Source of the DNA: Roseihalotalea indica
GTDB lineage: Bacteria > Bacteroidota > Bacteroidia > Cytophagales > Cyclobacteriaceae
DNA: 64,000 nt
Assembly: GCF_022458895.1 (NCBI RefSeq)
Contig: NZ_JAINFL010000005.1
Coordinates: forward strand, 186,001-250,000
Reading direction: 5' to 3'
In this document: positions 41,379 through 50,007 of the stretch, piece by piece
Numbering within the stretch: position 1 is the first letter of the stretch
Layout: each line of letters opens with the position of its first letter
The notes under the pieces: model-generated
Databases searched by the model: none
Seen by the model: the letters and a program-made list of their open reading frames with translations, nothing else
What the model was told of the DNA's origin: nothing
Position numbers and translations under genes: made by a program

Positions 41379-42545
41379 TTAGTTCGTTGTCTGATCATCC
41401 GCTTTTACTGAGAACTTGTAGGAGGTGCTGGTTTGATAGGTTTCGCCGGGGCGTAACTCCACTGATGGAAAGTCGGGCTGGTTGGGCGAGTCGGGAAAGT
41501 GCTCGGTTTCCAGGCATAAAGCAGAGCGTTGCTGGTAGGTGATTCCTTCTTTGCCAGTTACAGTGCCATCCAGGAAGTTACCGGAATAGAATTGAATGCC
41601 CGGTTCGGTAGTCATGACTTCCAAATAGCGTTTAGACTGAGGCTCAAACACTGTAGCGGCCAGAGACATGCCTCCTCCGCCATTGAGCACCCAGCAGTGG
41701 TCGTATCCAATGCCGTACTCCAGTTGAGTGTTTTCCTCTTCAATGCGGCTACCTACCGAAGTAGGTTCGGTAAAGTCAAAAGGTGTGCCTTCTACTGGTT
41801 GCAGTTCACCCGTCGGAATCAGGTTTTCATTGACCGGAACAAACTCATAGGCATTAATCATTACTTCATGATCCAGGATTTTCTGAGAAGGGTCGCCGGT
41901 CAGGTTGAAGTACGTATGATTCGTTAAGTTAATAATGGTGGGTTTGTCGGTAGTGGCTTCATAATCAATACGCAGGGTATTATCATCCTGCAAAGTGTAA
42001 GTCACCTTAGTTTGAAGAGTTCCGGGATAACCTTCTTCCATATCCTGACTGGTATACTGTAAAATCAGCTGAGGGCCATTGCTAGAGGTGGCGGTGTCAG
42101 CCTTCCAAACTACTTTATCAAAACCTTTCAGGCCGCCGTGCAGGTGGTTGGGGCCATTATTCTTAGCCAGAGAATAGGTTTCACCATCCAGGGTAAACTC
42201 ACCATTGGCTATACGGTTGCCGTAGCGGCCAACAAGTGCGCCAAAGTAAGAGGGAGCCGTGTTATAGCCATCCATATTGTTATATCCCAGTACTACGTCA
42301 CCCATCTGCCCGGTAGCATCGGGCACTCGCCAGGAGGTGATAATGCCACCATAGTTAGTAATGTCCACTTCGGTGTCACCATTCTTCAGGGTGTACAGCT
42401 CAACAGAGGCACCGTCAGCCGTAGTGCCGAAGGATGACTGGGTGATGGATGCAGATGATGCAGGCATAGATTCAGTTTCTTGGTTGGTTGTGTTGGTCTG
42501 GCAGGCCACCAGGGCGATAAACCAGATAAGACAAAGTGTTCTCAT
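41379..42545 (-). CDS. aldose 1-epimerase (galactose mutarotase), lipoprotein
   Basis: 388 residues from the ATG at 42545; an in-frame ATG at 42578 is further from the signal sequence. Lipobox IALVAC at Cys15, so the enzyme is anchored at the membrane on the periplasmic or outer side, unusual compared with cytoplasmic GalM but common in Bacteroidota. Family motifs: NYGGIITSWRVPD, GRYGNRIANGEF, NNGPNHLHGG (catalytic His region), NLTNHTYFNL (second His), DHCWVLN, and CLETEHFPDSPNQPDFPS with the catalytic Glu. It interconverts alpha and beta anomers of sugars, probably those released by external glycosidases such as the nearby GH92 enzyme. Confidence 0.94.
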   Translation of the reverse strand: MRTLCLIWFIALVACQTNTTNQETESMPASSASITQSSFGTTADGASVELYTLKNGDTEVDITNYGGIITSWRVPDATGQMGDVVLGYNNMDGYNTAPSYFGALVGRYGNRIANGEFTLDGETYSLAKNNGPNHLHGGLKGFDKVVWKADTATSSNGPQLILQYTSQDMEEGYPGTLQTKVTYTLQDDNTLRIDYEATTDKPTIINLTNHTYFNLTGDPSQKILDHEVMINAYEFVPVNENLIPTGELQPVEGTPFDFTEPTSVGSRIEEENTQLEYGIGYDHCWVLNGGGGMSLAATVFEPQSKRYLEVMTTEPGIQFYSGNFLDGTVTGKEGITYQQRSALCLETEHFPDSPNQPDFPSVELRPGETYQTSTSYKFSVKADDQTTN

Positions 42546-42762
42546 GGGGTAAATATAATGAATAAGGTATACCCTCAAAGTACATGAGAGAAGATTTAAT
42601 ATGCAACTATTCTAGGGCCTGTTCGTAACTAATGAAATAAATATCGGGCGTTCTACTACATTTTTTAATCTATGGCTCAGCATTTTTTCCTTCCCTACGT
42701 GGGAGACATGAATCTATATCGTCGGTCTTTATACCTCCATTCTGCGTTATTATTTTTCAGTT

Positions 42763-43623
42763 ATGAGTAAGTGTGTCGCCGTAGCCGGAGCTTCAGGAGT
42801 GCTGGGTATGGAACTGATCCAGCTTCTCTCCCAACAATCCTATCGGGTACGTAGTATCATTCGTGACCCTCAGAAGCGGGATAGGGTAGAGCCTTATTCT
42901 GACGAGGTGCGGGTAGCTGATGCCTCGCACCCCGACCAACTACGAGGCTGCCTCGACGGAGTTGATATCGTTATTACCGTTATCGGTAAAAGTGTGAGCC
43001 TGTTCACCAGTGAGGCGCCCTCATTTTATGATATAGATTTTGTAGCCAATCTGCACTTATTGCACGAAGCCCAGCAGGCAAAAGTACCTCGTTTTGTCTA
43101 TGTCTCTATTTTCGGTAGCGAAACATCGCCGGAATTACGGCAAGGTTGGATGCAGGAGCGGTTTAGCCAGGTACTAATGAAGTCGGGGTTGTCATACACC
43201 GTCATCAAGCCGGTTGGTTTCTTTTCGGGGTTACATGACCTGATTATTATGGCCAAAAGCGGACTGCTCTTCACCCCCGGGGACGGTACGCCTAAGACCA
43301 ACCCTATTCACCAACGGGATTTGGCAAAGGTGTGTGTAGATCATCTGGAAAGTGGGCCTGAGGTGCTGAATGTGGGCGGACCGGAGATTCATACCCGCAA
43401 TGAGGTAGCCAAGCAGGTGTGTCAGATGACGCGTTGTAAAGCCACTCTTAATATTCCGAAACCCTTCGTGAAATTCGGGCTGGGTTTGGTGCGGCTCATC
43501 AATCGTAATCTGTATGATAAACTGAGCTTCTTTACATACATCACCACGCATGATATGGTGGCGCCTAAGTTTGGTTCTTTAACCTTTGAAAATTATTTGA
43601 AAGAGGAGTTGAGCAAAGTATAG
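42763..43623 (+). CDS. NAD(P)-binding short-chain dehydrogenase-like protein (NmrA/atypical SDR)
   Basis: 286 residues. A Rossmann fold opens with VAVAGASGVLGMELIQLL (GASGxLG nucleotide motif); IIRDPQKRDRVE and VRVADASHPDQL follow, typical of atypical SDRs of the NmrA/complex I NDUFA9-like group. The region RFVYVSIFGSE replaces the classical Y-x3-K catalytic pair, and SYTVIKPVGFFSGL with a later NPIHQRDLAKVCVDHL is typical of this class. It may be a sensor or reductase; the substrate is not predictable. It stands alone; its 3' end abuts copy B of the dispersed repeat, one base after the stop. Confidence 0.85.
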   Translation: MSKCVAVAGASGVLGMELIQLLSQQSYRVRSIIRDPQKRDRVEPYSDEVRVADASHPDQLRGCLDGVDIVITVIGKSVSLFTSEAPSFYDIDFVANLHLLHEAQQAKVPRFVYVSIFGSETSPELRQGWMQERFSQVLMKSGLSYTVIKPVGFFSGLHDLIIMAKSGLLFTPGDGTPKTNPIHQRDLAKVCVDHLESGPEVLNVGGPEIHTRNEVAKQVCQMTRCKATLNIPKPFVKFGLGLVRLINRNLYDKLSFFTYITTHDMVAPKFGSLTFENYLKEELSKV

Positions 43624-43624
43624 T

Positions 43625-43757
43625 CCGATCATTAAGTAAGAAGCCATTTTCTATCTCCCAAGTCATATATATAAGCGTTGCCGGAGGCTGTACGACGGAA
43701 TCTGCCAACTGCTTTCTGGTATGTCATTGGTTGAAAGAAATCAGAATAATGTCTATT
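43625..43757 (+). repeat. dispersed intergenic repeat, copy B
   Basis: About 133 bases matching 12821-12952, with highly similar ends and a diverged centre (here CGTTGCCGGAGGC, then GACGGAATCTGCC). It begins one base after the stop of the SDR gene and ends about 70 bases from the stop of the convergent nucleoside hydrolase gene. Confidence 0.75.
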
Positions 43758-43829
43758 AACAACAGGTCAATCCTTAAATGAAGGAAGCTTGGTAGCACGG
43801 TATCAGTCTGAACGTTTTTTACTACTCGT

Positions 43830-44768
43830 CTAATTTGCGGTTTGAGATAACCTTTCCCAGAAAGCAGCTTCCATTTTTGGGGCGTTAATATGCGTATAAA
43901 TATTAATGGTGCGGGGAGTATTTTCGGGTGGTGTGCTACCTTCTTCAAGGGTAGCCAGTTCCGGATTAATGATTGCCTCAATTAAGGCCAGATCCCACAT
44001 GTTCCAGTTGTCTCCGGCATGCACTTCGTCCCAGCGTCGGGCGAGAATACGAGTGGTTTCCGTGTCTATGGCTCGCAGTTTTTCTATTGTGCTTGTTCGC
44101 TGAAAGACCAATTGCCCAGCTATACTGGCCGGGATGATATACACCTCCAGTTCCGGATGGTTTAGTACGAGGTCTAAGGCATTAAGATCATTGCGGACAT
44201 TGAATTCATTCTTATTCCAAGCTTTTTTTTCCAGGTCGTACTGCATGCTGAGCATATAGAGGCGGATGTTTCGAGCAATGGTAGTATCAGTAAGTATAGC
44301 TGCGGCTACATTGGTAGCAGCCCCCAGGCTTACAATGGTTAGTTTGTCTTTGGGAGATGCCTTTTGGGCCTGGTCTATCATATAATCGGTTGCTGCTGAA
44401 TGAGGGATCGGCGCGCCGGGGTAATATCCCCAGGCATACCCTACCATGCGGTTGGCTCCCAATGGATGAGGAATAGAAGTTTGGTTTAAGCTACTGAGTA
44501 ACTTTAAGTTTTCATCCTGAGATAATTGAACGGTATTAATATTCTCAGTAGGATAGTTGTTCCACATAGAGTCGGTGAGCAGTTGCGGATTGTTGAAGTG
44601 AGCAGACGTAAGAGCTTTTACTTCCAGTGAGTCACTCAGAATAGCGCTGACGATAGCATACAGGTCATCCATTTCGTTGCCGGTGTCGGCATCCAGTATG
44701 ATAGGAGTTTGGGCTGAAGCATGAAATCTCAGCAATAGATACAGGCTTAATAAGGCATATTTTTTCAT
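43830..44768 (-). CDS. exported nucleoside hydrolase (inosine-uridine preferring family)
   Basis: 312 residues from the ATG at 44768; a longer in-frame start at 44846 precedes the signal peptide and is rejected. Signal peptide ALLSLYLLLRFHASAQ. The calcium-binding signature DADTGNEMDDLYAIV is present (family form DxDxGxDD, here with a slight variant). Further motifs: LTIVSLGAATNVAAAI and, near the end, NWNMWDLALIEAII, where the usual catalytic HD is replaced by WD. It should split nucleosides or related N-glycosides outside the cytoplasm. The replacement of the His leaves substrate specificity uncertain. Confidence 0.88.
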   Translation of the reverse strand: MKKYALLSLYLLLRFHASAQTPIILDADTGNEMDDLYAIVSAILSDSLEVKALTSAHFNNPQLLTDSMWNNYPTENINTVQLSQDENLKLLSSLNQTSIPHPLGANRMVGYAWGYYPGAPIPHSAATDYMIDQAQKASPKDKLTIVSLGAATNVAAAILTDTTIARNIRLYMLSMQYDLEKKAWNKNEFNVRNDLNALDLVLNHPELEVYIIPASIAGQLVFQRTSTIEKLRAIDTETTRILARRWDEVHAGDNWNMWDLALIEAIINPELATLEEGSTPPENTPRTINIYTHINAPKMEAAFWERLSQTAN

Positions 44769-44811
44769 AAGAGAAAGGCGATAGGAGGTTAGGTGGTGTC
44801 TGTCTGTAATA

Positions 44812-44829
44812 AAGCCAAAAGTATGGCTT
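44812..44829. promoter_or_regulatory. inverted repeat upstream of the nucleoside hydrolase gene
   Basis: AAGCCA-AAAGTA-TGGCTT is a perfect 6-bp palindrome with a 6-base spacer, 44 bases upstream of the start at 44768, in the divergent region shared with the PAP2 gene. It could be an operator. Confidence 0.3.
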
Positions 44830-44960
44830 GTCCTCGTACCAATCAACCGCCAGTCTGAAGTACGGTAAGTTGTGTATTTTAGGAAGAGCCGTACGGAGCA
44901 GACAATCCAGATCCAACATTTTTCTAGGGGGAGGGGTTATAAAGTACGTCCTTGTCCATT

Positions 44961-45800
44961 ATGATGAAAACCTACGATAGGGGATTACTCTCCCTAATAC
45001 GCCTTTGTCTCTTTTATTTTATCTTCTTCTGCCTGCTTTCGCCAGTGGGTTATTCTCAACATATTTATCAGTTAAAACCCGCTAAAGAAATTCCACTGCT
45101 TGCGGCAGGTGTAGGAGGGACTATTACCAGTGTTTTACTCAGAAATAAATATAAGCCGTTGACTGCCGATGATCTGGGAAAACTGAATGCCAGTGATATT
45201 TTTGCCATTGATCACTCAGCGGCCAGTAATTATGGAAAAGGTGCTCGTGTGGCCAGTGATGTGTTTGTCAGTGTATCATACGCCTTTCCCTTAACAACGC
45301 TATTTCTGCCGGACATCCGCAGCGACCCCGGTACCATCGGGGTGATGCTGGCCGAAGCATTACTGATCAACGAAACACTAACTGGTATCACTAAATCCCT
45401 GGTTCGCCGGCCTCGCCCTTTTACCTACAATCAGGATGTGCCAGAGAATATTCGTACGGGGGTGGGGAGTAACTATTCTTTCTTCTCAGGGCATACTTCA
45501 TACACGGCCACATTCTCTTTTTTCACTGCCAAGGTAATCTCTGATAACACCGATAATAACACCGTAAAGGCAGTAGTCTGGACTGGGGCAGTGTTATGGC
45601 CGGCGGCTACCGGATATTTTCGGTACAAAGCGGGCATGCACTTTCCTACCGACGTCATTACCGGCTATTTGGTAGGAGCTTCCATTGGCTATTTTGTGCC
45701 TCAGCTTCATAAAATAAAAACGAAGAATGAGGATGCAAAGGTGCAACTGAGTAATTTGCAGGTAGGTCCGGGCTTTGTTTATCTATCTATTGCTTTCTAA
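44961..45800 (+). CDS. PAP2-family phosphatase, membrane-associated
   Basis: 279 residues from the ATG at 44961 (a second ATG follows at once). Signal or anchor segment at about 12-32. The three PAP2 motifs are complete: KSLVRRPRP (K-x6-RP), FFSGHTS (PSGH variant), and RYKAGMHFPTD (R-x5-H-x3-D). Hydrophobic segments before and after motif 2 fit the usual helices. It dephosphorylates lipid phosphates (phosphatidic acid, undecaprenyl pyrophosphate or lipid A) on the periplasmic face. The gene is monocistronic and converges with the AI-2E family permease. Confidence 0.92.
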   Translation: MMKTYDRGLLSLIRLCLFYFIFFCLLSPVGYSQHIYQLKPAKEIPLLAAGVGGTITSVLLRNKYKPLTADDLGKLNASDIFAIDHSAASNYGKGARVASDVFVSVSYAFPLTTLFLPDIRSDPGTIGVMLAEALLINETLTGITKSLVRRPRPFTYNQDVPENIRTGVGSNYSFFSGHTSYTATFSFFTAKVISDNTDNNTVKAVVWTGAVLWPAATGYFRYKAGMHFPTDVITGYLVGASIGYFVPQLHKIKTKNEDAKVQLSNLQVGPGFVYLSIAF

Positions 45801-45848
45801 CAAAAAGCAATCTTTAATCATCAGTATCTTCTTTTGTCATAAGTTCTT

Positions 45849-46979
45849 CTAAGATACTTTCCGTCGTTCCGGCGAGTCTTCATCTTTCTTAAACAACCCC
45901 TTGATCTTATCCCAGGTGATAGCGTGCTTCTCGGTGCCCTGCGTACCCAGTAAGTAACTGACGGGTTGTAGAGGTTCAATATTTTCACATACGATTTTAA
46001 ACATTGCTAAGAAGGGAAGAAAGATAAACATCCCCGCAAGTCCCCATACCAAACCACCAATAATAATGGTCAAAATGGTGAAGAAGGGATTGATACGAAC
46101 ATTGGAACCTACAATATTGGGAGTGAGAATATTGTTCTCGGTAAACTGAATGATGATGAAAAGAATGATAACTCCAACTGCGTAACTGGGGGATTCTTCC
46201 GTGATGAGTGCCACCAGCAACGGAAAGGCGCCCCCAATGAGGGTGCCGAAGTAAGGAATAAAGTTCATAACAGCGGAGATAATCCCCAGCAAGATCGCGT
46301 ATTGAATACCGACAATCAGTAGTCCGATGGAATTCAGAACACATAAAATGAGCACTACCAGGGAAATGCCTCCCATGTAATACTTGGTAATGTGCGAGAT
46401 CTCCCGCAGAATTTTGCTCATCTTCCGATGCCCATGAACGGGGGTTACCCGCATCAGAAACTCCCGGAACTTATTGCGGTAATAAAGCAAGAAGAAAACA
46501 TATACCGGCATCACCCCGATTTTAGCAACCGTGCTGGCAGTAGTGCTGAAGAGTGCCTGAAAAAGCTGCCCGCCTGAAGTGAAAAAGGTGGATATGCCAT
46601 CGCGTAGCCAGCGGTCTTGCCGTTCTACGGTAACCCCATATTCGGAAGCAATGTAGTTTTCCAGGTTACGCACGTTGCGCAGTGCTTTTTGCCGGAGTTC
46701 GGGGAAATCTCCCACAAAAACACTGAGTTGACTGTAAATGACATATACCGTGGCACTGATGACAACAATACCGAGAATGATGCTAAGGATGTTGGCTAGA
46801 ATGCGGGGTACTCCTTTTTTCTCCAGAAAACTGGCTACGGGATATAGCAGAAAGGCAAAGAGAATACCCATTAGTAGAGGAACCAGAAAGTCTTCCGCAG
46901 CAATGAGGCTATAAAAGACCAGGATAGTAAATAACAGCGTAAAGGTTGCCCTTACTATGAATGAATTTTGAATTGGCAT
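45849..46979 (-). CDS. AI-2E transporter family (PerM/YdiK-like) membrane protein
   Basis: 376 residues with about eight hydrophobic segments: a pair near 10-45, one near 62-90, and the C-terminal block 155-330. Family landmarks: PLLMGILFAFLLYPVASFLEKKGVPR near the N-terminus, MRVTPVHGHRKMSKILREI, and LGIISAVMNFIPYFGTLIGGAFPLL with PNIVGSNVRINPFFTILTIIIGG near the C-terminus. The hydrophilic tail (after 335) is basic. The family includes exporters of AI-2 and cation antiporters, so the cargo here is unknown. Confidence 0.92.
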   Translation of the reverse strand: MPIQNSFIVRATFTLLFTILVFYSLIAAEDFLVPLLMGILFAFLLYPVASFLEKKGVPRILANILSIILGIVVISATVYVIYSQLSVFVGDFPELRQKALRNVRNLENYIASEYGVTVERQDRWLRDGISTFFTSGGQLFQALFSTTASTVAKIGVMPVYVFFLLYYRNKFREFLMRVTPVHGHRKMSKILREISHITKYYMGGISLVVLILCVLNSIGLLIVGIQYAILLGIISAVMNFIPYFGTLIGGAFPLLVALITEESPSYAVGVIILFIIIQFTENNILTPNIVGSNVRINPFFTILTIIIGGLVWGLAGMFIFLPFLAMFKIVCENIEPLQPVSYLLGTQGTEKHAITWDKIKGLFKKDEDSPERRKVS

Positions 46980-47098
46980 GTGCTTACATCAGACAAAAAA
47001 ATGGTGTTAATCTTCTCTAACCATACCAACAATGGTGATGATTCGTTTTCGCTATTAACGGATTTTTTGGGAAATATATGCAAACTGTAAAGCAAATG

Positions 47099-47116
47099 TC
47101 GTGATTTTTATCACGA
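47099..47116. promoter_or_regulatory. Crp/Fnr-type palindrome upstream of the small ORF-symporter operon
   Basis: TCGTGATTTTTATCACGA: perfect 7-bp arms with a 4-base spacer, containing GTGA-N6-TCAC, the core geometry of Crp/Fnr family operators. It lies 56 bases upstream of the small membrane ORF and about 120 bases from the divergent permease gene. Confidence 0.55.
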
Positions 47117-47171
47117 TTATTCCGGGTTTCGTACTGCATTGTGTAGATTTAACAGCCAAATCAGAAACACC

Positions 47172-47294
47172 ATGAACACCAATGATCAGCAACCTCCCTT
47201 CTTTTCAAGTTGGAAATACCTGTATGCCCTTGTGTTGGCAGTACTTGTTATCTTCATTCTTTTATTTCACTGGCTAACCCAGACCTACGCATGA
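47172..47294 (+). CDS. 40-residue single-pass membrane protein coupled to the symporter gene
   Basis: Frame from ATG 47172 to TGA 47292-47294. The protein starts MNTNDQQPPFFSSWKYLYAL, followed by one membrane helix (about 17-36, VLAVLVIFILLFHWL) and ends TQTYA. Its stop overlaps the symporter ATG (ATGA at 47291-47294), showing translational coupling. The soluble N-terminus, single helix and short outside tail suggest a small accessory subunit of the sodium:solute symporter. I believe similar 40-residue ORFs precede related symporters in Bacteroidota, but cannot check here. Too short for most gene finders. Confidence 0.75.
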   Translation: MNTNDQQPPFFSSWKYLYALVLAVLVIFILLFHWLTQTYA

Positions 47295-48991
47295 GCACGT
47301 TAGATTGGGTAGTATTATTCGGGACCATTGCTTTTATCGTTACCTATGGGGTGTACCGAGCTCGAGGTAGCAAAGATATTGAAGGGTACCTGCGAGGGGG
47401 GAACAGTTTTAAATGGTGGACGGTAGGGTTGTCAGTGATGGCGACCCAAGCCAGCGCCATTACCTTTCTTTCCACCCCGGGGCAGGCTTTTGAAGACGGT
47501 ATGCGCTTCGTGCAAATCTACTTTGGGTTGCCTCTTGCCATGATCGTAATCTCCATGACCTTCATTCCGATTTACTATAAGGCGAAGGTATATACCGCTT
47601 ATGAATTTCTGGAAAACCGCTTTGATCTGAAAACCCGCTTGCTCACAGCTACATTGTTTTTAGTGCAGCGTGGGCTGGGGGCCGGTATCACTATTTTTGC
47701 TCCATCCATCATATTATCTACCATTTTGGGATGGCGCCTATCGATAACAAACCTGCTGATTGGGGTGTTGGTGATCATCTATACAGTGAGCGGGGGGACT
47801 AAGGCAGTAAGCCAGACCCAAAAGCAACAAATGGCTGTGATGCTGGGCGGCATGATCGTCGCTGCTTTCGTTATCATTAACCTGCTTCCGGAACATCTGT
47901 CTTTTGGAGATGCCATTGATGTAGCCGGGCATATGGGCAAGCTCAATGTTGTTACCTTTGATTTTAACCTGAGTGATCGTTATAACTTCTGGTCAGGTAT
48001 CACCGGAGGCTTTTTCATGGCATTAGCCTATTTTGGTACCGACCAGTCTCAGGTGCAGCGGTATCTGGCGGGGCGGTCCATTACGCAGAGCCGGTTAGGC
48101 TTGCTGATGAACGGGCTGCTGAAAGTACCCATGCAATTTCTAATCCTGATGGTAGGAGTGCTGGTCTTTGTTTTTTACCAGTTCTATCAGCCGCCTCTGT
48201 TTTTCATTGAAAAAGGACAAGAGAGTGTAGAGAATTCAGTTTATGCAGAAGACTGGCAACAACTGAATAAGCAATATGAAGGAGTGTTTGAAGAAAAGCG
48301 GGAAAACATTCAAACCTTTCTGAATCAGCTTGATCAGGAAGATCATCAGGCGGCTGAAGCTACCAAACAGCGTATTTACGCCTTACAAGAGCAAACACAA
48401 GAACTGAAATCACAAGCGCGGGAAGTGGTTGCCAAAGCCAACCCCGAAAACGAAACCAGCGATACCGATTATGTCTTTCTTACCTTTGTGATGAGCTACT
48501 TTCCCCAGGGCTTAATCGGGTTGTTACTGGCGGTCATTTTTTCAGCGGCTATGTCTTCTACAGCATCGGAATTAAATGCTTTGGGCACCACCACCACCAT
48601 TGACTTTTACCGGCGAAAGATCAAGCCGAAGGGCTCCGATCAACATTATCTTAGCGTTTCCCGGTGGTTTATGTTTGGGTGGGGATTTATTGCCATTCTC
48701 TTTGCCACCTTTGCTTCACTGGCTGAGAATCTGATTGAGTTTGTCAATATTGTAGGTTCGTTATTCTACGGTACTATTTTAGGTGTCTTTCTGGTGGCTT
48801 TCTATATTCGATACATCCGGGGGCATGCAATATTCTGGGCAGCTGTTATTTCCGAAAGTGTGGTGTTATTGCTTTTCCTTTTTTACAATGAGTCTATTGG
48901 TTTTCTATGGTTTATCGTTATTGGTTGCTCGCTGACCTTGCTCTTCGGGTATCTGATTCAAATGTTGATCCCTTCATCGACCAATGAATAA
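47291..48991 (+). CDS. sodium:solute symporter (SSS family)
   Basis: 566 residues from the ATG at 47291, coupled to the preceding small ORF. Multiple membrane helices. SSS landmarks: GSKDIEGYLRGGNSFKWW, GLSVMATQASAITFLSTPGQAF, GGFFMALAYFGTDQSQVQRYLAGRS and IFSAAMSSTASELNALGTTTTIDFY. Between the helix ending near 340 and the one beginning near 410 is a hydrophilic, Glu/Gln-rich coiled-coil insertion of about 80 residues (EDWQQLNKQYEGVFEEKREN onward). Sodium-driven uptake of an unknown solute (sugars, sialic acids or similar are typical of this branch). A short lipoprotein gene follows after 6 bases. Confidence 0.93.
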   Translation: MSTLDWVVLFGTIAFIVTYGVYRARGSKDIEGYLRGGNSFKWWTVGLSVMATQASAITFLSTPGQAFEDGMRFVQIYFGLPLAMIVISMTFIPIYYKAKVYTAYEFLENRFDLKTRLLTATLFLVQRGLGAGITIFAPSIILSTILGWRLSITNLLIGVLVIIYTVSGGTKAVSQTQKQQMAVMLGGMIVAAFVIINLLPEHLSFGDAIDVAGHMGKLNVVTFDFNLSDRYNFWSGITGGFFMALAYFGTDQSQVQRYLAGRSITQSRLGLLMNGLLKVPMQFLILMVGVLVFVFYQFYQPPLFFIEKGQESVENSVYAEDWQQLNKQYEGVFEEKRENIQTFLNQLDQEDHQAAEATKQRIYALQEQTQELKSQAREVVAKANPENETSDTDYVFLTFVMSYFPQGLIGLLLAVIFSAAMSSTASELNALGTTTTIDFYRRKIKPKGSDQHYLSVSRWFMFGWGFIAILFATFASLAENLIEFVNIVGSLFYGTILGVFLVAFYIRYIRGHAIFWAAVISESVVLLLFLFYNESIGFLWFIVIGCSLTLLFGYLIQMLIPSSTNE

Positions 48992-48997
48992 ATAGTT

Positions 48998-49381
48998 ATG
49001 AAGCTGACTACCTTTACTCGCTACTTTGCTGAGATCTTAGCACCCCTAGTTGTGGTGTTGGTGGGGATGTTAGCCTCAGGTTGTGGAAGTACCTCAGACA
49101 TTCTCATTGCACCTCAGCAAAAGTTTATATTGGGAGGCGGTGAGAATGGAGTTTTTAGAGTATCGGTAGTCAACAGAGGAGATGTGCCGGTCCGTATCTT
49201 AGAACGTTTGGAGTACGGGGAATCTATTAATCTGGGGTTCTTAACCTTGGGTGAGCGACGACAGCTTAAGTTTCTGGCTGGTTCTGCCGCCGTGTTTTCC
49301 AACCCAACAACGGATACAGTGTACGTGAAACTTCGGGTAAAAGGCCAGAAAGGCCTTACCCGCGAATATAAACCCCGCTAA
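48998..49381 (+). CDS. small lipoprotein, unknown function
   Basis: 127 residues. Long N-terminal hydrophobic segment with lipobox MLASGC (Cys29). The mature part is a small beta-sandwich-like domain (KFILGGGENGVFRVSVVNRG, then VPVRILERL, VYVKLRVKGQKG). No recognised family. It is six bases after the symporter gene and probably co-transcribed. Its 3' end overlaps the end of the convergent TrpF-like gene by four bases. Confidence 0.7.
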   Translation: MKLTTFTRYFAEILAPLVVVLVGMLASGCGSTSDILIAPQQKFILGGGENGVFRVSVVNRGDVPVRILERLEYGESINLGFLTLGERRQLKFLAGSAAVFSNPTTDTVYVKLRVKGQKGLTREYKPR

Positions 49382-50007
49382 TAAGCTTCATCCACTTCAA
49401 GCAGCTCCAGAATTTCAGCCAGGTCATCAAAATCCTTATAGCCAGGTTTTATCTCCTCGCTGCCCTTCAGTGAGATTCCCTGAATGGCACTATTGTCCAC
49501 AATTGAGATAACATTCTCCTTAGTGATGCCAAAGCCTAGTAGAATTGCGTACTGTTCAGATAACTGTAAGGCATCATCTACTGTCAGGTGACCGACATCC
49601 TCGCTATTTTCCAGTAAAAAATACGCCACATCCTTCTGATATTGGTGCAGTACATCAGCCAGGGAACCTAAAGAGTCAAACTCACTGGCATCTAATTGTA
49701 AAATCAGCGGAGTTTCTAGCTTTTGCAGTAAGGGAATTAACTGTGGATTAGTAGTCTGGATGGACTGTACCGGCTCATATAATGCCAGCGTCTCTTCAAT
49801 TTGCTGGGAGGTATACGAAGTGAATTCAGCAGTGTACGTAACTCCTGATAACCACTCACTTAGAGCAACAAATGTACTAGGGTCAACATATTTTGCGTGA
49901 TCAGACTCAAAAGAAAAGCCTAGTGTGTCAACGCCCATACCCGCGCAGTAGCGGGCATCACTGAGGTTTGTTACTTCACCTACTTTAACGATTGTTTTTA
50001 ATGCCAT
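49378..50007 (-). CDS. TrpF-like (phosphoribosylanthranilate isomerase fold) protein lacking catalytic residues
   Basis: 209 residues from the ATG at 50007. The start VKVGEVTNLSDARYCAGMGVDTLGFSF aligns with the TrpF opening (KICGITN...DA....GAD.LGF), and the end LGFGITKENVISIV...ISLKGSEEIKPGYKD aligns with the TrpF phosphate-binding end (LAGGL.PENV...DVSSGVE..PG.KD). The catalytic Cys of KICG is missing (KVGE) and the catalytic Asp segment (LLLD....GGTG) reads FLLENSEDVGH. It is not in a trp operon. It is therefore probably a non-catalytic or differently acting paralogue. Confidence 0.8.
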   Translation of the reverse strand: MALKTIVKVGEVTNLSDARYCAGMGVDTLGFSFESDHAKYVDPSTFVALSEWLSGVTYTAEFTSYTSQQIEETLALYEPVQSIQTTNPQLIPLLQKLETPLILQLDASEFDSLGSLADVLHQYQKDVAYFLLENSEDVGHLTVDDALQLSEQYAILLGFGITKENVISIVDNSAIQGISLKGSEEIKPGYKDFDDLAEILELLEVDEAY

